Positions 32,677 through 40,217 of a DNA stretch of 41,538 nucleotides are shown here, one piece after another. Made by a program: the position numbers and the translations under genes. Origin of the DNA: a virus; IMG/VR virus record IMGVR_UViG_3300032240_001438, positions 1-41,538 of that record; one strand, written 5' to 3'. Below the pieces are notes generated by a model. That model was not told where the DNA came from and did not search any database. It worked only from the letters and a program-made list of their open reading frames with translations. Position 1 is the first letter of the stretch, and each line of letters starts with the position of its first letter.

Positions 32677-33507
32677 TTAATTGTAGATCTCTCGGAGTTT
32701 TGTTAACTGTGAATTCGTGAGATTGTTTGGGATTTGAATTTTAACTTGTATTAATAGTCTGCCAACAAAACGATTATCGTTTATGTTTGGCATACCGTAT
32801 CCAGCGGCTGCTAGCAGTTGTCCATGTTGTGTTCCTGGGTTTATTTTAACTTCAAGTAATCGATTATCTATAGTTTCTAGTTGATAGTTTTTGCCAAGTA
32901 TAGCATCTATAGCGTTTACCTCCAATTCTTTGATCAAGTCATCGCCTTGCCTGCCAAATTTATTATTAGGCATGATATTAACTGTTAAGTGTATATCTCC
33001 TCTTGGTAAATTTGCGTACGAGTCATCACCCATTTTAGCTAGTCTTAATGTTGTTCCATCCTGGATTCCTCTTGGAATCTTAACATTAACAACTTGTTCT
33101 CTTCCGTTTGGTAATGTAATATTTGCTATTAATTCTTTACCAAAAAACGCATCCTCTAAACTTATTTGAGTTTGCATGTTAAGTGTTTTATTTCTTGCCT
33201 GTCTTTGTCCGCCCATGCCTCCAAATCCAAAAGGATTTCCGCCCCCGAACATCTGACTCATAATATCTTCAAATCCGGGAGGCATTCCTCCAAATTGTTG
33301 GAATCCTTGAGGTTGGGGATTGTCGTATTGTGATCTTTTTTCAGGATCACTTAGTGTGGCATAAGCCTCTTGAATTTTTTTAAATTCAGTATCATCTCCG
33401 CCGGTCCGGTCAGGATGATGTTTCATAGCCAGCTTTCGGTAGGCTTGTTTAATCTCGTCCTGTGTAGCAGTTTTGCTAAGTCCTAGCGTTGAATAATAAT
33501 CGCTCAT
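32677..33507 (-). CDS. DnaJ/CbpA-type J-domain co-chaperone
   Basis: 276 residues. The J domain (1-68) has YYSTLGLSKTATQDEIK and HPD at 31-33, required to stimulate DnaK. Residues 70-110 are Gly/Phe-rich (FGGGNPFGFGGMGG). The rest is the beta-sandwich substrate-binding region, with no CxxCxGxG zinc finger, so it is the class B (CbpA-like) type. It is the first gene of a transcript with clpA. Recruiting host DnaK for folding or for handing proteins to ClpA is an inference from family knowledge. Confidence 0.9.
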   Translation of the reverse strand: MSDYYSTLGLSKTATQDEIKQAYRKLAMKHHPDRTGGDDTEFKKIQEAYATLSDPEKRSQYDNPQPQGFQQFGGMPPGFEDIMSQMFGGGNPFGFGGMGGQRQARNKTLNMQTQISLEDAFFGKELIANITLPNGREQVVNVKIPRGIQDGTTLRLAKMGDDSYANLPRGDIHLTVNIMPNNKFGRQGDDLIKELEVNAIDAILGKNYQLETIDNRLLEVKINPGTQHGQLLAAAGYGMPNINDNRFVGRLLIQVKIQIPNNLTNSQLTKLREIYN

Positions 33508-33514
33508 GTAATAA

Positions 33515-33547
33515 AAAAGGTATAGTAAAAATTATACTATACCTTTT
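33515..33547. terminator. 13-bp palindrome between two genes: terminator and/or operator
   Basis: Perfect 13-bp arms AAAAGGTATAGTA / TACTATACCTTTT with a 7-base loop. It follows the 78-residue gene and ends in a T run on both strands, as a bidirectional terminator would. It also contains the -10 box of the promoter at 33531-33559, so folding and promoter use, or a bound dimeric repressor, could interfere with each other. Confidence 0.65.
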
Positions 33548-33559
33548 GTTTTAAGTCAA
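33531..33559 (-). promoter_or_regulatory. Sigma70-type promoter of dnaJ-clpA
   Basis: Minus strand TTGACT, 17 bases, TATAAT. The -10 box lies in the loop and arm of the 13-bp palindrome and the spacer carries the other arm. It is 24 bases before the J-domain gene. The geometry suggests an operator-controlled promoter. Confidence 0.7.
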
Positions 33560-33566
33560 CTACTAA

Positions 33567-33803
33567 TTATTTCTTAGCAGGTGGAACTTCTGTTCCTTCC
33601 AATTTTTTATGAACTTTAATTACCTTGCAATCTTGTGCTGGCTTTCCGGTCTTTTTGTCCATTACAGGCTTTCCTGCTTTGTCCACCTTATCATGACACA
33701 CTTCTTTCTTTTCCGCTTCTGCTTGGGCTGTTATAGGAAAGAAGAAAACGAACTGAAATACTGCGACTAAAACTAATAATCCAAATTTGATTTTTTTTAA
33801 CAT
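33567..33803 (-). CDS. Small secreted (periplasmic) protein
   Basis: 78 residues. A signal peptide is clear: MLKK, a hydrophobic core (FGLLVLVAVFQFVFFF) and a cleavage site after AQA near residue 28. The mature part is about 50 residues, Lys-rich with two Cys (VCHDK, DCKVIKVHKKLEG) that could form a disulphide. It follows the holin gene by 10 bases with AAGGAA before ATG. Similar small secreted proteins appear next to lysis genes of related phages in my memory. It may affect the envelope, but the function is unknown. Confidence 0.7.
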   Translation of the reverse strand: MLKKIKFGLLVLVAVFQFVFFFPITAQAEAEKKEVCHDKVDKAGKPVMDKKTGKPAQDCKVIKVHKKLEGTEVPPAKK

Positions 33804-33813
33804 AACTATTTCC

Positions 33814-34386
33814 TTAAATTTGTGGTTGTGGTTCTTGTACAGGCGCTGGCTTACCGCCCCATCCTGTTACGACTGTGGGCGCAACCGCTGGCGCTCCAAA
33901 TCCTGTACTGCTACCAAAGCCTGCTGGTGCTGTAGGTGTGCTTCCAAAGCCGCTTCCGCTTGCCAAGGGTTGTGAGCCAAAGCTGTTTGTAACGACTGGT
34001 GTTGGAGAACCGAAGCCACCTGACGGTGCTCCGAATCCTGTTGGCGCAGGGCTAGGTGTTGTTGCCCCGCTCGCAAATCCTGTTGTTGGTGTTTGTAGTC
34101 CGCCATTGTTTGCTCCGTTTAATTTTTCTTGTGTACGACCAAATGCCGCAATACCTAAAACAGCGCCCATGGCAATGTGGAACAGCCCGGCACCTTGTAG
34201 TGTTAATGGATTCCATTGCGTAATAGCGGTGTGAGTTACAGCTTGTAATAGACTCCAAAGTACTGGAAATATTACCATGTCCATTGTACAGATTAACATG
34301 TACATCCAGCCCATCATTGGACGCCATTTACTGTTCATCCAATCTTCTTTTTTCTTGTCGCTTTCGCTTTTAACTTCTTCTGACAT
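33814..34386 (-). CDS. Holin-like protein with GFG-rich tail
   Basis: 190 residues. The N-terminal 90 residues match the three-transmembrane phage holin family: KWRPMMGWMYMLICTMDM, PVLWSLLQ, then LTLQGAGLFHIAMGAVLGIAAFGR. Holins permeabilise the inner membrane at the end of infection. The rest is a low-complexity tail of Gly-Phe-Gly units spaced by Pro, Thr and Ser (at least seven GFG), unlike normal short charged holin tails. GGAG precedes ATG. It faces the methyltransferase gene across an inverted repeat, away from the rest of the lysis genes. Confidence 0.75.
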   Translation of the reverse strand: MSEEVKSESDKKKEDWMNSKWRPMMGWMYMLICTMDMVIFPVLWSLLQAVTHTAITQWNPLTLQGAGLFHIAMGAVLGIAAFGRTQEKLNGANNGGLQTPTTGFASGATTPSPAPTGFGAPSGGFGSPTPVVTNSFGSQPLASGSGFGSTPTAPAGFGSSTGFGAPAVAPTVVTGWGGKPAPVQEPQPQI

Positions 34387-34410
34387 TGGTCAACTCCATT
34401 ATAGTGTACG

Positions 34411-34454
34411 ATTATTTACCTATGAAATTTCTTATCAATAAATAGGTATATAAT
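34411..34454. promoter_or_regulatory. Divergent control region with 13-bp inverted repeat
   Basis: ATTATTTACCTAT (34411-34423) and ATAGGTATATAAT (34442-34454) are reverse complements but for one base, 18 bases apart. The right arm ends in a -10-like TATAAT for the methyltransferase gene, which starts 15 bases later after GAGGAG; the left arm has AAATAAT pointing to the holin. A plus-strand AATAAATA (34437-34444) also lies here. A single regulator could control both genes. Confidence 0.5.
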
Positions 34455-34469
34455 TCCGAGGAGTGGTAT

Positions 34470-35945
34470 ATGAGTTTTTTTGATAAATTTCCAGAATTTG
34501 TAGAACTTGATACAAGAAAAGATAGAGGATGGAGTCCTGTTAACGCAGAAACGCTAGATACCCGCCACGAAGTATCTTTGCCTGAAAAAATAGTAAAAGA
34601 TTGTACTGTCCTAGATTTAGGTAGCTGCCTTGGAGCAACAGGGCATTGGGTTTTATCTCACGGTTGTACACATTATACAGGTGTTGAGATACAACCAAAG
34701 ATGGTGGAAAATAGTAATAATTTGTTATCTAAACACTGGAGTAATGATCAGTTTACTATAGTTAAACAAGATGTTAGAGAATTTTTAAAACAGTCAATTT
34801 TAGAAAATAAAAAATGGGACATTGTAGTTGCTGTAGGAATTATATATGCGTTTCTCGATACATATGGAATTTTAAAAGAAATTACCGAGGTGACTAATAA
34901 AATTGTTGTCATTGATTCTATATATCCAAATTGGTCATCTACAAAACCAGTTATTGATATTTCTAAAGTTCAACATATTAATAGCGAAGACGAGCAGACT
35001 GCGTTTTTAGGAGCAGGCACAAGGCCAAATCCTGAAGCATTAAAAATTCTTATGGAATCTCTTAAATTTATATCTGTAGAAGGATTACTTTACCCAAGGC
35101 CTTTATCTGATACATCTATTCACGATTCGTATAACACTCTTTTTGATAGATCATCAGTAGTATCTAAAAATAATTTAAAATTGCCTTCTAGATATATGCT
35201 TAGATTTTTTAGAACTGAAAAAACCAATGTAGTTGAAGTAGGCAAACTCCTTGCAGAAAACAACAACGACTCTAAAGTAATAATGGCATCCAGGCCGGAT
35301 TTTGAAATTAGTAATACATGGGAATTTGATCAATCTGTAGCAGATAGATTTCAACAAGAGGCAGAACAACATATTCCAGATTACCAACGTGTTATTGATA
35401 TGTCTTATATAATGACAAAATTAATTTTTAAAGATAATAAAGATATCAACATTATTGATGTGGGTAGTGCCCTTGGAAATACCATGGATAAATTTATTAA
35501 AAAAGATTATACAAATGTCTGGGGAGTTGATAGCAGTCAAGCAATGATTAATTCTAGCAAGTATTCTGACAGAGTTATTTTAAGTAAATCTTTTCCAACA
35601 AACAAAAAATGGGATGTTGTGCTAGCTAATTGGACATTACATTTTGTTAATGAAAGAGAAGAATATCTAAAAGATATTTATAATTCAATGAATCCAGATG
35701 GATTTTTGATTATAAGTGATAAGATGGACCATCATCCTGAAATTGAAAACATGTATTACAATTTTAAAAGAAAAAATGGAGTACCAGAAGATGTCATTTA
35801 TAAAAAGAAAACTTCTTTACAAGGAGTGTTGGTAACAAAACCTCTTGAATGGTATTTAGAAACGTTAAAGTCTCTTAATTTTTCTAGAATACAGGTAATA
35901 AACACTCGTTTTATGTTTACAACTATATATGCCAGAAAATTATAA
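34470..35945 (+). CDS. Double methyltransferase: class I MTase fused to CmoA-like domain
   Basis: 491 residues with two SAM-binding domains. Domain 1 (about 30-210) has VLDLGSCLGATG (47-58). Domain 2 (about 284-490) follows the order of CmoA, the carboxy-SAM synthase: WEFDQSVADRF, IPDYQRVIDM, IIDVGSALGNTM (328-339), GVDSSQAM, LANWTLHFV, then FKRKNGVPEDVI. By my alignment the Arg199 of E. coli CmoA, which holds the extra carboxylate, is Lys447 here. One half might make carboxy-SAM and the other use it, as CmoB does, but plain methylation is possible. GAGGAG precedes ATG. It is more AT-rich than neighbours and on the opposite strand. Confidence 0.75.
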   Translation: MSFFDKFPEFVELDTRKDRGWSPVNAETLDTRHEVSLPEKIVKDCTVLDLGSCLGATGHWVLSHGCTHYTGVEIQPKMVENSNNLLSKHWSNDQFTIVKQDVREFLKQSILENKKWDIVVAVGIIYAFLDTYGILKEITEVTNKIVVIDSIYPNWSSTKPVIDISKVQHINSEDEQTAFLGAGTRPNPEALKILMESLKFISVEGLLYPRPLSDTSIHDSYNTLFDRSSVVSKNNLKLPSRYMLRFFRTEKTNVVEVGKLLAENNNDSKVIMASRPDFEISNTWEFDQSVADRFQQEAEQHIPDYQRVIDMSYIMTKLIFKDNKDINIIDVGSALGNTMDKFIKKDYTNVWGVDSSQAMINSSKYSDRVILSKSFPTNKKWDVVLANWTLHFVNEREEYLKDIYNSMNPDGFLIISDKMDHHPEIENMYYNFKRKNGVPEDVIYKKKTSLQGVLVTKPLEWYLETLKSLNFSRIQVINTRFMFTTIYARKL

Positions 35946-36876
35946 TTTTATTACAAATGGCGAATATCAGTTATACGTTCGTCGTATACAGCCAGTACTG
36001 CCATCTAAAAAAGTATGTTTACTTTTTAATAGCAGAAGTTTATGCGTAGAATCAAGCATGGGTATCTCTATGGGTAGTATTAGTTATGGTGATTATCTAG
36101 CATCAAGAGGTATAGAAACTTTTTTAATAGATCTTAGAGGATATGGAAAAAGTACTAGTTTTCAAGAACAAATTTTTGAAGACCATACTCAAATAACAAA
36201 TCCACTTACAAGACAGGATTTTAGATCTGATATAGTAGCAGGTATTAATTATGTAAAAAATTTATTAGGTAATGATGTAGATATTACGTTAATGGGTTTT
36301 AGTATGCTAGGACCTATAATTATTGAGGTTGCTAAACTACATCCTGATGATGTTCAAAAAATAATTCTTTTAAATTCATTTGGACCAAAATACCCAAATG
36401 ATCCTCCTTCGGGATCTAAATTTTTTACTCCATATAAATCAGATAAACATTATTCAACTGTTAGTTTAAATGATATTAAAGATAGATTAGAATCTGCTCA
36501 ACCTATAGGAAAAAATTTTATAGAACCTCTATGGTTTAAAGAAGCCGGAGATCGATTAATTGAATTTCATAAAACGTTTAACCACAATACAAATTCTTGG
36601 AAATTATTTCTTGGTCTTAAATGGAATTGGGGTGATATGTCTCCGGGTGCTAAATCGATTAAGGCAGATGCTCTTTTTATTAGCGGGCAATATGATATAG
36701 AAAATCCTCTATTTGTATCAGAGAGATTGTACAATAATATATTAACTAAGAGAAAGTTTTTGCGTATTTTACCAGATGCTACACATTTATGTATATGGGA
36801 AAAATCCAGACATATAATGTATGCCTGGTCTGCGGATTTTATTCACGGGTTAGAACCAGAGCAATGCGCCTTGTAA
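35929..36876 (+). CDS. Alpha/beta hydrolase
   Basis: 315 residues. The fold is shown by LIDLRGYGKST after strand 4, the nucleophile elbow GFSMLG (Ser125), the acid in FISGQYDIENP and the base in PDATHLCIWEKS. Family members are esterases, lipases, thioesterases or peptidases, and specificity is not readable. It overlaps the methyltransferase gene by 17 bases, so the two are coupled. Its 3' end overlaps the convergent membrane-protein gene by 27 bases. Same AT-rich character as the methyltransferase, suggesting both came together. Confidence 0.82.
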   Translation: MPENYNFITNGEYQLYVRRIQPVLPSKKVCLLFNSRSLCVESSMGISMGSISYGDYLASRGIETFLIDLRGYGKSTSFQEQIFEDHTQITNPLTRQDFRSDIVAGINYVKNLLGNDVDITLMGFSMLGPIIIEVAKLHPDDVQKIILLNSFGPKYPNDPPSGSKFFTPYKSDKHYSTVSLNDIKDRLESAQPIGKNFIEPLWFKEAGDRLIEFHKTFNHNTNSWKLFLGLKWNWGDMSPGAKSIKADALFISGQYDIENPLFVSERLYNNILTKRKFLRILPDATHLCIWEKSRHIMYAWSADFIHGLEPEQCAL

Positions 36877-37434
36877 ACTTAATAACAATCCAAGTCCTGC
36901 GACTACAAAACTACCCCAAAACAACGGCATACTAACAGCAAGAATACTTGCGGATAACAGCACGATTGCTAACTGGTATGCTGTTGAAGCATATCCAATC
37001 CACGGGCTACGCATTTTAGCGTCATCACGTTCTGCTTCTAATGCTTTGGCTTTAGCCATTAGATCTTTCTTACCTTCTTTGGGTTCGTTTTCGTAACGCT
37101 CAATTTTAGCGGCCATATCAGCGGCACGAGCTTTGTCACCGTTGTGTTGTGCTTCGTACAGGTTCTGTTCTGCTAGTGCTTGTTTGATTGACTTAGCTTG
37201 ATAAAAACTGTAAGTGTCGTTGGCTTTGATAGTATTGTTTAATACTGTACTAGACAACTTGCCGCCGTACCATGCGTTAACTGCTAGACACAAAGCAAAT
37301 ATGTTAATAACCATACCTGCTTTGTCTTTGATTTTTGCTTCTCGTTCGCTACGCGAGCCTACTGGAGGCTTTGGTGCGTCCGGATCTTTTGGTGTTTTGT
37401 TGATTAAATTCAACACTGAGTCTATAAGTGCCAT
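36850..37434 (-). CDS. DUF4337-like membrane protein
   Basis: 194 residues. A first membrane segment at about 40-57 (GMVINIFALCLAVNAWYG), then the conserved-looking YSFYQAKSIKQALAEQ, a charged coiled coil of about 60 residues, and two hydrophobic segments near the C-terminus (YQLAIVLLSASILAVSMPLF; FVVAGLGLLLSLQGALL). This plan fits DUF4337 proteins, of unknown function. It lies directly after the endolysin gene in the late lysis operon and might be an additional membrane-acting lysis factor. Confidence 0.7.
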   Translation of the reverse strand: MALIDSVLNLINKTPKDPDAPKPPVGSRSEREAKIKDKAGMVINIFALCLAVNAWYGGKLSSTVLNNTIKANDTYSFYQAKSIKQALAEQNLYEAQHNGDKARAADMAAKIERYENEPKEGKKDLMAKAKALEAERDDAKMRSPWIGYASTAYQLAIVLLSASILAVSMPLFWGSFVVAGLGLLLSLQGALLWF

Positions 37435-37435
37435 A

Positions 37436-38059
37436 TTATGCTCCTAAAACGTGTAAGGCGTGATTGTAATGCTTAATACGATCTTCTAATCCAATAGTAC
37501 CACCGTTAATACGTTTAGTCATTGTTAGAATATCACCACGATCTGCAAATTGATTTAAATTATTGGCTTCCCAGAACCAACAAGCTGATTGTACTGCGCC
37601 TTCAAACGTTGCTAAAAATTCTGGAATTTCTTCAACTGGTGTTTCTATACTATCGGCAAATGCCTGATAATTACTTTTACCAGTTAATTGAATAAGTCCG
37701 CGACCACAATACTTGTAACCGTCGCCGGTTTCTTCTGGACCGTTGCCCATACGTCCACCGTATACACGATTAGCAATCATTTCTTGTTTGCCAGCATAAT
37801 GAGCGGCAATATTATCATCGGGGAAGTACTTAGGAAACACCCTACGTAGGCTAGCTGCCTTGTAATTTAAGTTTTCTTTAAGTGCTCTAAATCCGCCACT
37901 TTCGTGAGCGCATTGCGCCATAAAGGCAGCAACTCGTTGTGGTGTATTAATTTCATAATCGGGTAAGGCAAGAGATAAAGCATGATGCCAATGATCCAAA
38001 TAAGGATTCCCTGGAATAATTTGTGCTAATTGCTCTCTTGATAAAACAAAATCTGACAT
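37436..38059 (-). CDS. Endolysin, GH19 chitinase-like / lysozyme
   Basis: 207 residues of a glycoside hydrolase family 19 domain. The catalytic glutamate is in CAHESGGF, followed by RVYGGRMGN, KYCGRGLIQLTGKSNYQ and TKRINGG. These enzymes cut the glycan strands of peptidoglycan. No signal peptide or membrane anchor is seen, so it needs a holin for release. Located in the late operon with spanins upstream. The holin gene sits 3.6 kb away on the same strand beyond the methyltransferase cassette. Confidence 0.92.
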   Translation of the reverse strand: MSDFVLSREQLAQIIPGNPYLDHWHHALSLALPDYEINTPQRVAAFMAQCAHESGGFRALKENLNYKAASLRRVFPKYFPDDNIAAHYAGKQEMIANRVYGGRMGNGPEETGDGYKYCGRGLIQLTGKSNYQAFADSIETPVEEIPEFLATFEGAVQSACWFWEANNLNQFADRGDILTMTKRINGGTIGLEDRIKHYNHALHVLGA

Positions 38060-38073
38060 AGGTATTTCTCTCT

Positions 38074-38328
38074 TTAAATTAATGCGGCTAGGTTAAGTAA
38101 CCCATTGATAGCAGTATTTAACTTTTCCATAGCTTCTAATTCTGCCATCTGCCCTCGGATATTTACTGTTCTTTGAATATCTTCAACAAGTTGAACATAT
38201 TCTTCTTTACTAATTTGTCCTGCCTTAAACATTTCTGTGTATTGATTAACATATTGTACAGCGGCATTCACATCTGGGTTTTGACTACTGATACTAGCTA
38301 GCAGGCTTTGATTATATTCAACTGTCAT
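38074..38328 (-). CDS. Small conserved phage protein in lysis operon
   Basis: 84 residues, predicted largely helical: NAAVQYVNQYTEMFKAGQIS, then KEEYVQLVEDIQRTVNI and a hydrophobic C-terminus (LNTAINGLLNLAALI) that might bind membrane or form an amphipathic helix. It overlaps the upstream lipoprotein gene by ATGA. Similar small proteins lie beside lysis genes of related phages in my memory, without known function. Confidence 0.62.
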   Translation of the reverse strand: MTVEYNQSLLASISSQNPDVNAAVQYVNQYTEMFKAGQISKEEYVQLVEDIQRTVNIRGQMAELEAMEKLNTAINGLLNLAALI

Positions 38329-38726
38329 CTTGGTTTAGCTCCTATAGTTTTTTGCATCACTTCTGCTGATTTTTCGATACTATCAAATTTTATTTTACAA
38401 AAAGCATTACTAACAGATCCTTTTTGATACTGTGTAGATAAACCTTGTGCTATTTTATCAAGTTCACCTGATGCTGATATAACTTTATCGTTATGAGGTA
38501 GATATTCTACATAGTTTTTAAATGTGTAGGTTTTCTTTGATAACACATCAGCTTGTTGTTTTGCTTGTTCTGCGTTGTCACAAGATGCTTTGCCGTAAAA
38601 TGCTGTTGTTCTAATATCAGATATTTGCTGATATTCGTTGGGATCATACTTCATTAGGTAAGCATCTATTAAAGTTGAACATCCTGTTAGAGATATTAGC
38701 ATTGCCGCTGTTAAAATATGTTTCAT
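38325..38726 (-). CDS. Putative lipoprotein
   Basis: 133 residues with a lipoprotein signal peptide: MKHILTAAMLISLTGC, lipobox LTGC with Cys16. The mature part is hydrophilic, with two Cys (ASCDNAEQ and AFCKIKF) that may pair. It should be anchored in the outer or inner membrane on the periplasmic side. ATGA overlaps link it to the Rz1-like gene before and the 84-residue gene after. It may assist lysis, though it does not look like a standard spanin. Confidence 0.72.
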   Translation of the reverse strand: MKHILTAAMLISLTGCSTLIDAYLMKYDPNEYQQISDIRTTAFYGKASCDNAEQAKQQADVLSKKTYTFKNYVEYLPHNDKVISASGELDKIAQGLSTQYQKGSVSNAFCKIKFDSIEKSAEVMQKTIGAKPR

Positions 38727-38989
38727 TTCAAGTCCTGAAAAATCTTTTTCTGATCGTTATACCATTCAATCCAACTTTCAACTTTATTAGCACACTCATA
38801 ATACGATGTGTAGTTGATTGTGGTTACCTTTGTAAGATCTACAATAGATACATTATCGCCTTCAATGGGTTTTAATGGAGGACATGTTTCTTTTAATACA
38901 GTAGGAGCATCTGGAAATTTAGGAACAACAGGCACGGCTGTAGAACATGCAGTTAAACACAGTAGTATTGAAATGATCAAATATCTCAT
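38723..38989 (-). CDS. Outer-membrane spanin lipoprotein (Rz1-like)
   Basis: 88 residues. Signal peptide with lipobox LTAC (Cys15), then a Pro-rich segment (STAVPVVPKFPDAP, CPPLKP), as in Rz1-type o-spanins, and a C-terminal helix with two further Cys. It overlaps the Rz-like gene by 4 bases, the usual order of split spanin genes. With the i-spanin it would span the periplasm and fuse the two membranes as the last lysis step, which also shows a Gram-negative host. Confidence 0.75.
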   Translation of the reverse strand: MRYLIISILLCLTACSTAVPVVPKFPDAPTVLKETCPPLKPIEGDNVSIVDLTKVTTINYTSYYECANKVESWIEWYNDQKKIFQDLK

Positions 38990-39480
38990 TTCTTTTCCTC
39001 GATGGGTTGATTTAATGCCGCCGCATTATGCGATTTAATAACTGCGGAAGGAATAGGACAATTTTCTACAAACTTGATAACTTCTTTGTCTTTAACAACT
39101 TCTCTATCAATATATTGATAAATTGTTTGTCCTTTTTCTTTAATAACTTTGGTCTTAGTAAAAACTTTTTGTTCAAGGGCGTTATTTGCTTCTGCTGACA
39201 ACTGTTCAGCTTTGGCAACTTTTTCTTCTGCTTCTTTGACCTTTTCACGCCACTCTAATTCTGTACTGTAGCCACCTTTGAAATAAACGCCAGCGACAAA
39301 TACAACTAAACTTAAAATTTGAAGAATATGATAATAAGCAGCCATACCTGGCCACCAACGTAATAATCTATTAATAACAAAGAAACTTAAAAATGTGCCA
39401 ATGGCTCCAATAATTAATATACAATTAACAATGTATATCAGGAACTCGTCTGGTATAAACGATAGTACCCACATTACCAA
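38986..39480 (-). CDS. Inner-membrane spanin (Rz-like)
   Basis: 164 residues with two hydrophobic segments (about 12-38 and 50-68) and then a long charged helix (WREKVKEAEEKVAKAEQL and following), typical of the periplasmic coiled coil of i-spanins. The end has IYQYIDREVVKDKEV and one Cys (ENCPIP), as in Rz-type proteins. Most i-spanins have a single anchor, so the double one is slightly unusual. It is followed with ATGA overlap by the o-spanin. Confidence 0.7.
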   Translation of the reverse strand: MVMWVLSFIPDEFLIYIVNCILIIGAIGTFLSFFVINRLLRWWPGMAAYYHILQILSLVVFVAGVYFKGGYSTELEWREKVKEAEEKVAKAEQLSAEANNALEQKVFTKTKVIKEKGQTIYQYIDREVVKDKEVIKFVENCPIPSAVIKSHNAAALNQPIEEKK

Positions 39481-40217
39481 CTATCCTTTTGGACTATCAT
39501 AGCTTGGTTACCGTTTCTAATAAGAAACTTATCGCCGATCTTGTTGATATCGTAATCTCCTAAGTACTTCTGTAAAAAATAAACCTGACTTTGGCTATTC
39601 TCGTCTAGACTTAATGCTCCAGGTACAGTATGTTTAAGATCATCATACTTGCCCATACTAACAAACTTCATTCTAAGATCACCAAAAAACGGCTTCTTAA
39701 ATGTCATTGTATGGTCTGATTCTAAAGCAATTCCATCAATAGCGCCTTTATCAAAGAACTTACCAACAGCATTATTTTTAATTTCTAGAACTTTGTTAGC
39801 ATATTGGTCGGCAGTCACAGGCACATGTTCTGAAATCTTTTCTTCACTGAATGGAATAGCACCGTTAGACTTTTGATATCTAAATTTCCAGTTATAGCAA
39901 TCGCACAATTGACTAATACCACTCATTAATTCTCTAAGTTGTCCTGGCAAATTAGGGGTACGTTCCATTTCAACAAACACTTGATACTGTCCGTCGTTTT
40001 CTTCACCAGCGCTCATGTCAGCATCAAGGATAAATCTGTATCCTTTTTCAATAAATTCTACGAGATCAGCCGCAGGATATTTTTCTTTAACACGGAACCC
40101 TAGGACAACTACATCACTGTCTTCTCCCATCTTGCTTTTATAGCGGTCAATGGTGAATACTTCACTTATATAGTCTTTGAGATCTTTGGCACGTAAGCCT
40201 TCATTTAATTGTTTCAT
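39474..40217 (-). CDS. Conserved late protein, unknown
   Basis: 247 residues beginning MKQLNEGLRAKDLKDYIS, again an N-terminal LNE|G that fits the gp21-type cleavage pattern and resembles the targeting-like N-termini in 21289-29222. The main body has FRVKEKYPAADLVEFIEKGY, an acidic linker and DLRMKFVSMGKYDD; it is an alpha/beta protein without known active site. Late promoter upstream, 4-base overlap with the preceding gene. A virion or head-associated role is plausible. Confidence 0.62.
   Translation of the reverse strand: MKQLNEGLRAKDLKDYISEVFTIDRYKSKMGEDSDVVVLGFRVKEKYPAADLVEFIEKGYRFILDADMSAGEENDGQYQVFVEMERTPNLPGQLRELMSGISQLCDCYNWKFRYQKSNGAIPFSEEKISEHVPVTADQYANKVLEIKNNAVGKFFDKGAIDGIALESDHTMTFKKPFFGDLRMKFVSMGKYDDLKHTVPGALSLDENSQSQVYFLQKYLGDYDINKIGDKFLIRNGNQAMIVQKDSW

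Noticed and set aside
33867-34327. Overlapping frames in the GFG-rich holin tail as extra genes
   Set aside because: The repetitive composition opens other frames by chance; none shows a start signal or known pattern.
34398-34403. TATAAT before the holin gene as a -10 box
   Set aside because: It is 11 bases from the ATG, its start point would fall in the ribosome site, and no good -35 box lies 17 bases upstream.
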